The notes: a model not told the origin generated them from the letters alone. A DNA stretch of 51,990 nt from JBAZOY01 sp041648505 (GCA_041648505.1 JBAZOY010000009.1:1-51990), one strand, 5' to 3'. Positions 41,616 to 51,147 are shown, counted from the stretch's first letter. Numbers and translations: made by a program.

Positions 41616-44600
41616 TTAACTTACATTATCTATGTGATGAGTTCGCCGTGAGAAAATAGAATTGAATTTTCTTCCCAGCTTCACGACCCAGACAAAAAAC
41701 ACCGGGACAAAAAATGTGGCAATGAAAGTTGCCGCCAACATACCGCCGATAACGCCCGTACCGATTGAGTGGCGGCTATTGGCACCGGCGCCGCTACTGA
41801 TGGCGAGCGGCAGCACGCCCAGAATAAAGGCCATTGAAGTCATCAGGATCGGCCGAAAACGCAGCCTGGCAGCTTCTATGGCAGCCTTGCCGAGATCTAT
41901 TCCTTCCTTCTCCATATGTGCTGCAAATTCAACGATCAGAATTGCGTTTTTAGCGGCCAGGCCTACTAGTGTCACCAAGCCGATTTGCAGATAAACATCG
42001 TTATATAAACCACGCGTCCAAACTGCGGCAAAGGCGCCGAATGCCGCGAAGGGCACCGACATGATGACCGCCAGCGGCAGCGTCAGACTCTCGTATTGTG
42101 CCGCAAGAATCAAAAATACCATCAACATAGCCAGGATATAAAGCCAGGCAGTATCTTTCTTGGTCTCCTTCTCCAAAAAGGATTGGCCGGCCCAGGCCAG
42201 CTTATAACCCTCGGGCAGATGCTGACGCGCAAGCTTCTCCATGATCTCCAGGGCCTGTCCGGAACTGTAACCGGGCGCCGGTGCACCCATAATACGCGCG
42301 GCGGGAAAGACATTGAAACGCTCAATAATATCAGGTCCGGTGATAATCTCGGTGCTGGCGATTGCCGTCAAAGGGATTGGTCGACCGTTCTTGCTGCGCA
42401 TATAGACGTGACCAAGATCTTTCAAATGCGTCCGATATTGTTCATCAGACTGCATCTGCACCTGGTAAACGCGGCCGAGCATGTTGAAGTCATTAACGTA
42501 ATAAGCGCCAAAAGTACTCTGCAGGATGTCAAACACCTCGTCAACATCAACACCCAGCAACTTAGCTTGTTCCCGATTGACGCTGAGGCGCACCTGCGGA
42601 ACCTGTGCAGTAAACGAAGTTAAAACACCCGTAAGCTCCGGTCGCGCTGCAGCAGCTTCTACCAGCTTTGCGGTCGCCGCTTCCAGAGCCTTGTAGTCTG
42701 TCCCCACGCGAGACTGAACAAACCCCTCGAATCCGCCGACAGTAGAAAGGCCTTCTATCGGCGGTGGATTTGCGCCATAGACGAGCGCATCTTTAATCTG
42801 ACCGTCCAGCGCATTGATTTCTTCTACAATTGACCAGGACTGCAACGCTTTATCTTTACGCTCGTTCCAGTGTTTGAACGTGACAAATCCATAACCGCTC
42901 GAGGTGCGCGGCATCCAGGCATACGGGTCCATACCAATGAAACTGACCGTTTCTAAAATCGCAGGATGATTTTTGAAGTGATTCTCTATTTGCTGCATGA
43001 CGGCTTCCGTGCGCTTGAGCGATGCTGCAGGCGGCAAAAAAGGCAGGGCAACCACGTAACCCTGGTCCTCCTCAGGAATCATAGCCGTAGGGATGCTTCG
43101 GTGCAGGCCGTAAGTGGCGGCCAGAATACACAACACCAAGCCCAGCGCAAGCAATCCGTGGCGCACCAGATAGCCGACGCCGGTGGCGTACCGCAACGTC
43201 ATGCGCTCGAACCACAAACGGTACTTCTCGCCCAGCCGCGTGGGAGTATGGCTATTTGGTTTAAGAAGTAGCGCACACAGGGCCGGTGTCAAGGTGAGCG
43301 CTACAAAACCGGAGATAATCACCGATGTTGAAATCGCAATGGCGAACTGACGATACATCTCTCCCACCAGCCCACCCAGAAACGCCACCGGAAGAAATAC
43401 GGCAGTGAGCACCAGTACAATAGCAATGACCGGTTTTGTCACTTCCTGCATAGCGAGCTGCGTCGCCTCTTTTGCATTAAGCCCTTCATTGCGCATATGC
43501 CGCTCAACATTTTCCAGCACCACTATGGCGTCATCCACGACAATGCCGATCGACAGCACCAGGGCAAACAATGTGGCGAGATTGATGTTGGCTCCCAGTG
43601 CATATATCCCTGCCATCGCCCCGATAAGGGATACGGGCACGGCCAGACAGGGGATCAATGTTGCCCGCCAGTTCTGCAGGAACAGAAACACCACGAGAAA
43701 CACCAGACACATGGCTTCCAATAAGGTCTTGACGACCTCTTTGATGGCCACGCGCACAAACCAATTGGTATCCCACGGTATTTGCCAGCGCAAGCCCGGG
43801 GGGAACTTGTCATCCAGCTCTTTCAACGTGGCGATGATACGATCCCCAATTTCCAGAACATTCGCGCCTGGCTGCGGAAAGATTCCAATACATGCGGCGA
43901 ATTTTCCACTCTGAGTGGTATTCACACTGAAATCTTTGCTCCCGAGTTCGACACGGGCAACATCCTTAAGATGTACGACGGCTCCTTTGGAATCGGATTT
44001 GATGATGATCTTTTCAAACTCTGCGGGTGTCGACAGCCGGCCCTGAGCAGTAATGCTCATGGTCAGGTTGACATTCTCGGATGTCGGCTCATCACCGATC
44101 CTGCCCGTGGCAAATTGCGCATTTTGCTCATTGATCGCACGCGCCACATCCCTTGCCGTGAGATTCATCTGTGCGAGCTTGTCCGGGTACAGCCAGATGC
44201 GCATGGCATACTCCCTGGCACCGAAGGCATCGACAGAAGCTATACCGGGCAAACGCCGTAGCTGTTCAGCAATATTGATCATCGTGTAATTCGAAATAAA
44301 TGAGGGAGAATAGCGTCCATCCGGTGAATCGACGGTGATATACTGCACCGCAGTCCAGTTCATCTTGCGTACGACCACACCCTGTCGCCGTACTGCTTCC
44401 GGCAGTTGCGGTAACGCGGCCTGCACCCGGTTTTGCACATTGATGACCGCAAGATCAGGATTAGTGCCGACGGCAAAGGTGGCCACAACAGAACACGCAC
44501 CGTTGGCTGAAGATCCGGAACGGATGAACATCATGCCTTCAGTGCCATTAATCTGCTGTTCGAGGGGCGCAGCTACAGTTTCCGAAATCACCTCGGGGGT

Positions 44601-44759
44601 TGCACCCGGATAATTTGCCGCGACCTCGATCATCGGCGGCAGGATATTGGGGTATAACGACACTGGTAGTACGTACAATGAAACCAATCCGGCGATAAGA
44701 ATAAAAGCCGACAGGACGCAGGCGAAAAGTGGCCGGTCAATGAAGAAACGGGAGATCAT
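41616..44759 (-). CDS. acrB: RND efflux pump, HAE1 family (AcrB-like)
   Basis: Proton-driven inner-membrane transporter of a tripartite drug or solvent exporter. At 1047 residues it has full length. Helix 1 follows FIDRPLFACVLSAFILIAG; the helix-4 proton relay is seen in LSIGIVVDDAIVVLENVERHM. Porter-domain motifs include GSSANGACSVVATFAVGTNPD, QVRLSVNREQAKLLGVDVDEV and a second-half copy, RLRFRPILMTSMAFILGVLPL. Hydrophobic-amphiphilic type rather than metal-ion type, because the heavy-metal motif is missing. The start overlaps the stop of the membrane-fusion gene by 4 bases. Confidence 0.95.
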   Translation of the reverse strand: MISRFFIDRPLFACVLSAFILIAGLVSLYVLPVSLYPNILPPMIEVAANYPGATPEVISETVAAPLEQQINGTEGMMFIRSGSSANGACSVVATFAVGTNPDLAVINVQNRVQAALPQLPEAVRRQGVVVRKMNWTAVQYITVDSPDGRYSPSFISNYTMINIAEQLRRLPGIASVDAFGAREYAMRIWLYPDKLAQMNLTARDVARAINEQNAQFATGRIGDEPTSENVNLTMSITAQGRLSTPAEFEKIIIKSDSKGAVVHLKDVARVELGSKDFSVNTTQSGKFAACIGIFPQPGANVLEIGDRIIATLKELDDKFPPGLRWQIPWDTNWFVRVAIKEVVKTLLEAMCLVFLVVFLFLQNWRATLIPCLAVPVSLIGAMAGIYALGANINLATLFALVLSIGIVVDDAIVVLENVERHMRNEGLNAKEATQLAMQEVTKPVIAIVLVLTAVFLPVAFLGGLVGEMYRQFAIAISTSVIISGFVALTLTPALCALLLKPNSHTPTRLGEKYRLWFERMTLRYATGVGYLVRHGLLALGLVLCILAATYGLHRSIPTAMIPEEDQGYVVALPFLPPAASLKRTEAVMQQIENHFKNHPAILETVSFIGMDPYAWMPRTSSGYGFVTFKHWNERKDKALQSWSIVEEINALDGQIKDALVYGANPPPIEGLSTVGGFEGFVQSRVGTDYKALEAATAKLVEAAAARPELTGVLTSFTAQVPQVRLSVNREQAKLLGVDVDEVFDILQSTFGAYYVNDFNMLGRVYQVQMQSDEQYRTHLKDLGHVYMRSKNGRPIPLTAIASTEIITGPDIIERFNVFPAARIMGAPAPGYSSGQALEIMEKLARQHLPEGYKLAWAGQSFLEKETKKDTAWLYILAMLMVFLILAAQYESLTLPLAVIMSVPFAAFGAFAAVWTRGLYNDVYLQIGLVTLVGLAAKNAILIVEFAAHMEKEGIDLGKAAIEAARLRFRPILMTSMAFILGVLPLAISSGAGANSRHSIGTGVIGGMLAATFIATFFVPVFFVWVVKLGRKFNSIFSRRTHHIDNVS

Positions 44760-45964
44760 GAGGCCTCTCCTTTCACATCTTTCGGCTTGGCTTCCAATAT
44801 GATGTTGACCGGCTTAACAGGTGCATCCGGTTTCACCTTGAGAATACCATCAATGACCACGCGATCACCCGCGGTTAGCCCAGCCGCTATCTCCACCAGA
44901 TTGCCGCGGATGGGGCCGAGGCGCACGGGCCTGGGTTTCACAACATTTTTATCATCGAGTATCCAAACAAAGGTGCCATCCGCACCGAACATAATCGCAC
45001 GTGAGGGAATATTTACGGCAGGCGCCGACATGAGTCCTTCCATGCGCACACGGACATATTGTCCCGGGGAAAGGTGAACATTGGAGTTCTTCAACCGCTT
45101 ATTAGCCCTGTTGTCAAATACAGCACGTACGTTTACCGTAGAGGTGTCTACCGCCACACGTGTATCGATAAATTCAATCCTGGCCGTATCCGGGATCTCC
45201 GCGCCGCCGCCGACAATGAGTCGCACACGCACAGCATCAGGATTTAGAGCCAGGGCAGTACGTATCTGGCGTGCTTCGTCCTCCGGCATAGAAAAATCCA
45301 CATAGAGACGATCGTCCTGGGTAATCGTCGTCAGCAAACTCGATTCTGCGCCCGCCTCTACCAAGCTTCCCTCGGAGCGAACCTCACAACTGGTGAATCC
45401 GGAAATAGGCGCCGTTACCCGCGTATACCCGAGGTCCAGTTCTGCACGCCTCAGGCTGGCCTGTGCCGCCGCCACCGTAGCCTTTGCCGCCTCATAGCGA
45501 GTCTCAGCTACGTCATAATCATGTTCAGCAACCGCTTGTTTGGTAAGCAGAGCTGCCAAACGATCACGCAGCTTGGTGGCCTCAGCCAGCTGGGCCCGGG
45601 CAACAGCAAGCTGACTTTTGGCGCGTTCAACTTCAGCAGCGAAAGGCGCTGGATCGATTTCGAATAATAGATCTCCCGCGTTGACATAACTGCCTTCGCG
45701 GTAATGACGCTTAAACAGGATTCCGGAAACGCGGGAACGTACCTCAATCTCGCGTATCCCACGTGTATGGGCTGTGTAATTCAGGTCGAGCGGAATCGCC
45801 GCTACCGCAGCTTTGAGAACGCCCACCTCCGGAACAGGTAAAACCACACTGTCGCTGCTTTTGTTGCATCCCACCAAAAGGATCGCCATCAGAACAAATA
45901 AACAGAAGAGATATCTGCTGAATAGCCGAACCGTACAATTACGCGAACCCACGAACTTGTTCAT
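44756..45964 (-). CDS. acrA: RND membrane-fusion protein (AcrA-like lipoprotein)
   Basis: Periplasmic adaptor joining pump and outer-membrane channel. The 402-residue protein starts with a lipoprotein signal, LMAILLVGC (lipid-modified Cys about residue 33). It continues with the barrel/lipoyl part (IEVRSRVSGILFKRHYREGS, AGDLLFEIDPAPFAAEVERA), an alpha-hairpin rich in Ala, and DLGYTRVTAPISGF. The distal region is LSPGQYVRVRM and SRAIMFGADGTFVWILDD. ATG 45964 has GGAGAG 6 bases upstream. Its first base is the last base of the stop codon of the broken tolC copy (TAATG), so the genes were once translationally coupled. Confidence 0.93.
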   Translation of the reverse strand: MNKFVGSRNCTVRLFSRYLFCLFVLMAILLVGCNKSSDSVVLPVPEVGVLKAAVAAIPLDLNYTAHTRGIREIEVRSRVSGILFKRHYREGSYVNAGDLLFEIDPAPFAAEVERAKSQLAVARAQLAEATKLRDRLAALLTKQAVAEHDYDVAETRYEAAKATVAAAQASLRRAELDLGYTRVTAPISGFTSCEVRSEGSLVEAGAESSLLTTITQDDRLYVDFSMPEDEARQIRTALALNPDAVRVRLIVGGGAEIPDTARIEFIDTRVAVDTSTVNVRAVFDNRANKRLKNSNVHLSPGQYVRVRMEGLMSAPAVNIPSRAIMFGADGTFVWILDDKNVVKPRPVRLGPIRGNLVEIAAGLTAGDRVVIDGILKVKPDAPVKPVNIILEAKPKDVKGEAS

Positions 45965-46378
45965 TATTCTCTCCATGACTCCTTGTTTCCCGTTGTCCAA
46001 TCCACCCCCATCGCTCGTTCCAACTGGGCGCGGCTGATATGATAATCGCCGAGGGCGTTGGTGTAGTCCGATTTTGCCCTCGCCAACAAAGTCTGCGCAT
46101 CCAGAACGTCCGTTGAAGTCGCCACCCGTTCTTTGTACCTCTTCTCGGTAATACGGAAATTCTCCTCCGCCTGCTCAATGGCCTTTTTCGTCACAAAAAT
46201 CTGCTTCTCCGCTTCATGCAGGAGCAGCTAGGCATTTTTGACCTCAAGGGTGATCTGATCCTTCGCATTGGCAAGGGCGTCCGATAATTGATTTTCCCGG
46301 CTTCTGCTCGCATCGACCCTGCTCTTTGTCTTTTCCCATTCCCAGAAAGTCCAGTTCGCCACGGCCATGACATACCAG
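45964..46378 (-). pseudogene. Truncated, nonsense-mutated second tolC copy
   Basis: Encodes the C-terminal ~135 residues of a TolC-like channel, from WYVMAVANWTFWEWEKTK to the end LERAMGVDW. A TAG at about 46228-46230 replaces the Tyr codon of the intact gene's KNAYLLLHE (the plus strand reads CTA in place of ATA). The upstream two-thirds of the gene is missing: homology ends at 46378, and an IS remnant lies 76 bases beyond. Its terminal TAA overlaps the acrA ATG, so the original operon order was tolC-acrA-acrB. Confidence 0.85.
46000..46378 (-). repeat. Direct repeat 2: tolC 3' copy
   Basis: Partner of 40139-40517, same orientation and length, no gaps. Together they could recombine and delete acrAB. 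Confidence 0.85.
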
Positions 46379-46454
46379 GTTCCCTTTTGATTTGATAAGA
46401 ACTTACTTTTCCGTAGTGGGAATATATCAGGAGAAAATTTGTGTGTCAAGAGGA

Positions 46455-46669
46455 TGTCAGAAGCAAGTAAAGTGTCCGGAGTTGTAGCACATAATCTGTC
46501 CGATTTAGTATGGTTGCCGTTTTTCATGGCCCCCGAAAACTGGCCGATTATGATGTACAGGGAAACCTGAAAAAGCCAAAAAAGGTCGTGACAGCGTAAA
46601 TCCGCCGCTCGTCACCTGTCCTGATAAGAATCATGAGTCAAGGATTCTCCCGGACAGTAAAAGCGGACA
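46455..46669. mobile_element. Solo ends of an ISNCY-like element without transposase
   Basis: 46455-46521 repeats the left end seen at 39130-39196, including TGTCCG at 46473 and 46497. At 46651-46669 two CGGACA words appear in inverted sense (CGGACAGTAAAAGCGGACAA), as expected of a right end. Between them lie only about 130 bases with no transposase. Just outside, AGTAAAAATCGGTATC (46688-46703) also occurs directly before the other copy (39114-39129). The rest of 46379-46877 shows no gene. Confidence 0.5.
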
Positions 46670-46877
46670 ATTCTATTTGTTGCTAACAGTAAAAATCGGT
46701 ATCGAGGAGCCGGATGTGTGGAATATCTGAGTACAACTTTTTGAGGAGATGGGGAACACAGAAGGGTGGTTGAAATATTATGGTGTCACCATGAAACCAT
46801 CTGGAAGAGTGAGAACATATTCGAACTACTATAGTATTTGTGAAAGTAGGTTCGCCGGGCTCAAATAAAACCGTAAC

Positions 46878-47744
46878 TCATGAAAGATAATCACCAGTGA
46901 TTTTACTGAAAAAAACATTGCTTAATGTTCCGAACTCCTCAGTCGTCAGAGTCTCACCTCTCCTTCTTCCGTCAATACCTGCTGCCTCAAGAGATAAAAT
47001 TATATCCTTTTCACAAAGGGGTAAATTTGCACTACGGAGATTATTCAAGAGGGTCTTCCTTCTCTTTGAAAAGGCAATCTTTACAATGTTAAAGAAAAAA
47101 TCATCGTTTTTTAAGTCAACCAGGGGCTTGTCCCGCATCACAATTCTAAGTACGGAAGAGAGTACTTTTGGCCGGGGATAAAAGCAATGTGGGGGTATGG
47201 TCATTTCATGAAAGACAATACTGTACATGGAAAGTATAACTGAAGGTACACCATAGTCCTTTGTTCCCGCAGGGGCAATAATACGATCTGCCATTTCTTT
47301 CTGAAACATTAAGATCATGCATGCAATGTAGTGTCTGTAGTATATTAAGTGAAACAATATCTGGGAAGAAATATTGTAGGGTATATTTCCGATAACCTTT
47401 AATGTATCTGATGAACATTGCTGAGAAACCAGGGAAAAATCATATTTAAGAACATCTGTCAGAATAATATCTACATTAGTGAAATCTTTTAGCGCTTCCT
47501 CTTCCTGAAGAAGAGCCACTAAGTTGGGGTCGATTTCAAGAGCAAAAACCCTTTGGGCCCTTGCCGCCAAAAGTTTAGTCATCATTCCTAAACCGGCACC
47601 TATCTCAACAACGGTATCCTCACTTCGAATATCAGCTATTTCAACGATCCTGTTTGTAATATTTCCGTCCTCAAGAAAAGACTGTCCTAAACGCCTGCGT
47701 GGTCTGAGGCCATGATTTTTGAGGATTTTTCTTTGTGTAGTCAT
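46878..47744 (-). CDS. rsmA: 16S rRNA dimethyladenosine transferase
   Basis: Dimethylates two adjacent adenines in the 3' hairpin of 16S rRNA. The 288-residue Rossmann methyltransferase shows PRRRLGQSFLEDGNITNRIV, VVEIGAGLGMMTKLLA (SAM motif I), FALEIDPNLVALL, the catalytic NIPYNISSQI (N-x-P-Y) and PPHCFYPRPKVLSSVLRI. The C-terminal RNA-binding part reads KIAFSKRRKTLLNNL. The start overlaps the DUF2062 stop by 4 bases. Last gene of a leftward three-gene operon tsaD-DUF2062-rsmA. Confidence 0.95.
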   Translation of the reverse strand: MTTQRKILKNHGLRPRRRLGQSFLEDGNITNRIVEIADIRSEDTVVEIGAGLGMMTKLLAARAQRVFALEIDPNLVALLQEEEALKDFTNVDIILTDVLKYDFSLVSQQCSSDTLKVIGNIPYNISSQILFHLIYYRHYIACMILMFQKEMADRIIAPAGTKDYGVPSVILSMYSIVFHEMTIPPHCFYPRPKVLSSVLRIVMRDKPLVDLKNDDFFFNIVKIAFSKRRKTLLNNLRSANLPLCEKDIILSLEAAGIDGRRRGETLTTEEFGTLSNVFFSKITGDYLS

Positions 47745-48199
47745 TGGTTACGGTTCTTTCTCACAGCTAATACAAGACGATAGGTGATAAAATACGCCAG
47801 TACGGCAAAAAAAGTGGCCATTATAATGCCGCCTGTGAGTAAGGGAACGGCAACTTTCCAGCCCTTTTCAAAGAAAGTCCATACGTAGTAGTCATTAAAG
47901 GTGACCTGGAAGTTGTTACTCTTAAGTAGCAACTTGCCCAGGTGGTATTCCGATACGTAAAAAAGTGGGATGGTGACAGGATTGGAAATAATCCAGGAGC
48001 CCAGGATTGCAGCGGTAATGTTCTGTCTAAAGATAAAACACAACAGAACAATTATGGTTGTATGAAATGGAATAGTGGGAGTTACGCCGATAAAGACACC
48101 GATTGCCATACTAAGAGCGATGGTTCTCGGTTCCCCCTTCAGGCTGAGAAAGCGTTCGTACAGCGCTTTAAAATTATTGGTTATGCTGTATTTTTTCAT
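47741..48199 (-). CDS. DUF2062 membrane protein
   Basis: A 152-residue inner-membrane protein with about three helices and the DUF2062 signature: EPRTIALSMAIGVFIGVTPTIPFHTTIIVLL and then GSWIISNPVTIPLFYVSEYHLG. Function unknown; family members are often near glycosyltransferase or translation genes. It overlaps tsaD upstream and rsmA downstream by 4 bases each, so the three are translationally coupled. Confidence 0.88.
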   Translation of the reverse strand: MKKYSITNNFKALYERFLSLKGEPRTIALSMAIGVFIGVTPTIPFHTTIIVLLCFIFRQNITAAILGSWIISNPVTIPLFYVSEYHLGKLLLKSNNFQVTFNDYYVWTFFEKGWKVAVPLLTGGIIMATFFAVLAYFITYRLVLAVRKNRNQ

Positions 48200-49227
48200 C
48201 CCCGATGATTAGTTCTAATAGAAGGCCATCTGGAGATTACATTCATATTTAAGCTGTCACATCTTCCTGCACTTAAAAGATGTGCGCCCACAACTGCGAT
48301 CATGGCGGCGTTGTCGGTGCACAAAACCGCAGGAGGTATAAACAGCTCAATATCTCTATCGCCGGCATTCTTGTAAAACATTTCTCTCAGACGATTGTTT
48401 GCCGCAACCCCACCGCATACAACGACACGAAAAACAGAACATTCCTCCGCAGCTTTTAGAGTTTTTTCTACCAGGACATCAACAATCGCTTCCTGATAAC
48501 TGGCGGCTACATTAGGTAATTCTTCCTGGGTAAAGGGATGTTCCCTTCTTTTGATACATGTCAGAAGGGATGTCTTCAATCCGCTGAAGCTAAAATCTAA
48601 ACTGTCTTTCATCGCCCGGGGAAATTTAATCCAGTTTCGCTCGCCACTGTTAGCCAATTGGTCAATGACAATACCTCCCGGATAGCCGAGCCCCAGCAGC
48701 TTGGCAGCCTTGTCGAAGGCCTCTCCGGCAGCGTCATCCCTCGTTTGCCCCAGAGTCGTAAAATCTCCAAAATCTTTCACAAGATAAATAACTGTATGAC
48801 CACCGGAGGCAACAAGGGCGATAAAGGGGAATGTAACCTTTTCCTCCGTGAGAAAGATCGAGGCAACATGGCCCTCAAGGTGATTTACTCCGACGAAAGG
48901 TATGTTTGTGGCGAAAGAAATTGCTTTGGCCACGGACAAACCTACGAGGAGAGAGCCAACCAATCCAGGTCCTACGGTTACCGCGATCCCTCCGATATCA
49001 TTCAGCGTGACCCGTGCATCATCCAGTGCCTGTAGTATCACCGGCGTTATTGCCTCAATGTGCTTTCTGGATGCAATTTCCGGTACGACACCGCCATACT
49101 TGCTATGGACATCAATCTGGGATGCAATAACATTGGATAGGAGAAAATGTCCATCACGAACAACTGCCGCAGCTGTTTCATCGCAGGAAGATTCTATACC
49201 CAGCACCAACATGTATTTGTCCTTCAA
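48196..49227 (-). CDS. tsaD: tRNA threonylcarbamoyltransferase TsaD
   Basis: Transfers the threonylcarbamoyl group to A37 of tRNAs that read ANN codons. The 343-residue ASKHA fold has LGIESSCDETAAAVV, SSQIDVHSKYGGVVPEIASR-like (ASQIDVHSKYGGVVPEIASR) and VNHLEGHVAS with the iron-binding His pair. It continues with ALVASGGHTVIYLV, GQTRDDAAGEAFDKAAKLLGLGYPGG, and VVCGGVAANNRLREMF near the end. Full length. It works with the Sua5/YrdC protein at 16969; TsaB and TsaE are not in the window. First gene of the leftward operon; it diverges from nadB across 131 bases. Confidence 0.95.
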   Translation of the reverse strand: MKDKYMLVLGIESSCDETAAAVVRDGHFLLSNVIASQIDVHSKYGGVVPEIASRKHIEAITPVILQALDDARVTLNDIGGIAVTVGPGLVGSLLVGLSVAKAISFATNIPFVGVNHLEGHVASIFLTEEKVTFPFIALVASGGHTVIYLVKDFGDFTTLGQTRDDAAGEAFDKAAKLLGLGYPGGIVIDQLANSGERNWIKFPRAMKDSLDFSFSGLKTSLLTCIKRREHPFTQEELPNVAASYQEAIVDVLVEKTLKAAEECSVFRVVVCGGVAANNRLREMFYKNAGDRDIELFIPPAVLCTDNAAMIAVVGAHLLSAGRCDSLNMNVISRWPSIRTNHRG

Positions 49228-49358
49228 GATATTTTCATTTTACAAAAACTAAAAAAGTATATATAGAACCAAGACGTTTGTAAACAAGCTTTTTAAGCGA
49301 ATACTTTCATACTTTGAAACGAGAAAGGCCTGCCTTGGCGTAGGAAAGGTAAAAATAG

Positions 49359-50969
49359 ATGGAGATAAAAACAGATTTTCTGGTTGTAGGAAGCGGTATA
49401 GGCGGGCTTTCCTTTGCTATTAAGGCTGCTGATCTGGGGACGGTAGCCATCGTCACAAAAAAAGAGAAATCAGAATCCAGCACGAATTATGCTCAGGGAG
49501 GAATAGCTGCTGTTGCCGACAAAACGGACAGCTTTGAAAATCATATTAACGATACCCTTATCTGCGGAGCGGGGCTCTGTAAAGAAGATGTGGTGAGTTT
49601 TGTTGTAAAGGAGGGGCCGGAAAGGATAAGGGAATTGGAAAGATGGGGGGTTGAGTTTGAGAGGGTTGAAAATAGTAGTTCCACCGCTTACGACCTGGGA
49701 AAAGAAGGAGGACATTCGAAAAGAAGGGTTCTTCACGCAAAAGACCTTACCGGTCGCGAAATTGAACGAGCCCTTCAGGAAAAGGTAAGTCAAAAGAAAA
49801 ATGTAAATATTTATGAAAATCATATTGCTGTTGATCTTATTCTTAAATCTTTCATCCTTAAGCAGAAAAAAATTACTGCGGATAAGTGTCTAGGGGCCTA
49901 TGTTCTTGATATAAATAGTCACGAAATACACACATTTCGGGCTAAATTCGTTATCCTGACTACCGGTGGTGCCGGAAAAGTTTATCTTATTACTACGAAC
50001 CCCGACATCGCTACCGGTGATGGTATTGCCATGGCTTACAGGGCAGGGGCGCAAATTGCCAACATGGAATTCATTCAGTTCCATCCGACCTGTCTTTTTC
50101 ATCCAGATGCGAAATCATTTCTCATCAGCGAAGCTGTTCGTGGGGAAGGTGGCATTCTGAAATTAAAAGACGGCAGAACTTTTATGGAGAAATACCACCC
50201 CATGAAGAGTCTTGCCCCGAGAGATATAGTGGCAAAAGCTATAGATACGGAATTGAAAAAATCAGGAGATGAGAATGTCTTTCTGGATATAACCCACAGG
50301 GACAGGGATTTTCTCATCGGCAGATTTCCCAATATATACGAGAAATGCAAAGAGTTAGGCATTGATATCACAAAGGATCTGATTCCTGTAGTTCCTGCTG
50401 CCCATTATCTTTGTGGAGGCGCGTTGGTTAACCATTTCGGGGAAACCAACATCGAAAGACTGTTCGCTTGTGGCGAGGTTGCCTGCACCGGTCTACATGG
50501 TGCCAATCGCCTGGCAAGTAACTCTCTTCTCGAAGCGGTAGTATTTGCCCACAGGTTGATTACCAAAATTACGGAGCGGTTTCCGGAGGTTCAAGATGAC
50601 ACTATTTCCATACCTTCCTGGGACCCGGGAGGAGCTACGGAAAGTGATGAATCGATAGTTGTATCTCACAACTGGGACGAGATCAGAAGGTGTATGTGGA
50701 ATTACGTAGGCATTGTCCGGTCAAATAAAAGACTGGAACGGGCAGAGCGGCGGATAGAGATGATTAACCGGGAGATTGAAGAATATTACAGAAATTTCAT
50801 TGTTACGAAGGATTTAGTGGAACTCCGAAACATTGCCACGGTAGCAAAACTAATTGTCCAATGTGCCAGAATAAGGAAAGAGAGCAGAGGTCTTCATTAT
50901 AATATTGATTATCCTGAAAGGGACGACAAAAACTGGTTAAAAGATACGTTAATAATGAGAGAGCTTTGA
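49359..50969 (+). CDS. nadB: L-Aspartate oxidase
   Basis: FAD enzyme making iminoaspartate for NAD synthesis (with fumarate as likely acceptor under anaerobiosis). The 536-residue protein shows the FAD motif VVGSGIGGLSFAIKAADLG, NYAQGGIAAV, GGHSKRRVLHAKDLTGREIE, FVILTTGGAGKVYLITTNPDIATGD and FIQFHPTCLF. The active-site region is EAVRGEGGILK, and ACGEVACTGLHGANRLASNSLLEAVVF lies before a C-terminal helical domain. This separates it from fumarate reductases, which have a different end. The ribosome site AGGAAAGG lies 10 bases before ATG 49359. No nadA or nadC follows. Confidence 0.95.
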   Translation: MEIKTDFLVVGSGIGGLSFAIKAADLGTVAIVTKKEKSESSTNYAQGGIAAVADKTDSFENHINDTLICGAGLCKEDVVSFVVKEGPERIRELERWGVEFERVENSSSTAYDLGKEGGHSKRRVLHAKDLTGREIERALQEKVSQKKNVNIYENHIAVDLILKSFILKQKKITADKCLGAYVLDINSHEIHTFRAKFVILTTGGAGKVYLITTNPDIATGDGIAMAYRAGAQIANMEFIQFHPTCLFHPDAKSFLISEAVRGEGGILKLKDGRTFMEKYHPMKSLAPRDIVAKAIDTELKKSGDENVFLDITHRDRDFLIGRFPNIYEKCKELGIDITKDLIPVVPAAHYLCGGALVNHFGETNIERLFACGEVACTGLHGANRLASNSLLEAVVFAHRLITKITERFPEVQDDTISIPSWDPGGATESDESIVVSHNWDEIRRCMWNYVGIVRSNKRLERAERRIEMINREIEEYYRNFIVTKDLVELRNIATVAKLIVQCARIRKESRGLHYNIDYPERDDKNWLKDTLIMREL

Positions 50970-51130
50970 AAATATATTCATCAGTGTTAGGAAAGCTTTT
51001 TCATCCATGCACGTCTCGCTTCAATGCAAAGTCATAAATCACGCTTACGTTTTCAGGAAATTCCTTTACCGGCACTGTGAAGACATTTTATCCCAGCCGA
51101 ATTATTTTAAATTCACGCTTTCTGAATTTA
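50964..51130 (+). repeat. Dispersed intergenic repeat copy
   Basis: It begins GAGCTTTGAAAATATATTC, overlapping the nadB stop codon, and continues with GAAAGCTTTTTCATCCATGC, ACGTCTCGCTTCAATGCAAAG and CATAAATCACGCTTACG. Then come CTTTACCGGCACTGTG and finally the palindrome TAAATTCA...TGAATTTA (51108-51130). Together with the 13109 and 32650 copies it defines a unit of about 165 bases. Confidence 0.65.
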
Positions 51131-51147
51131 ACTTAAGTATATATATT

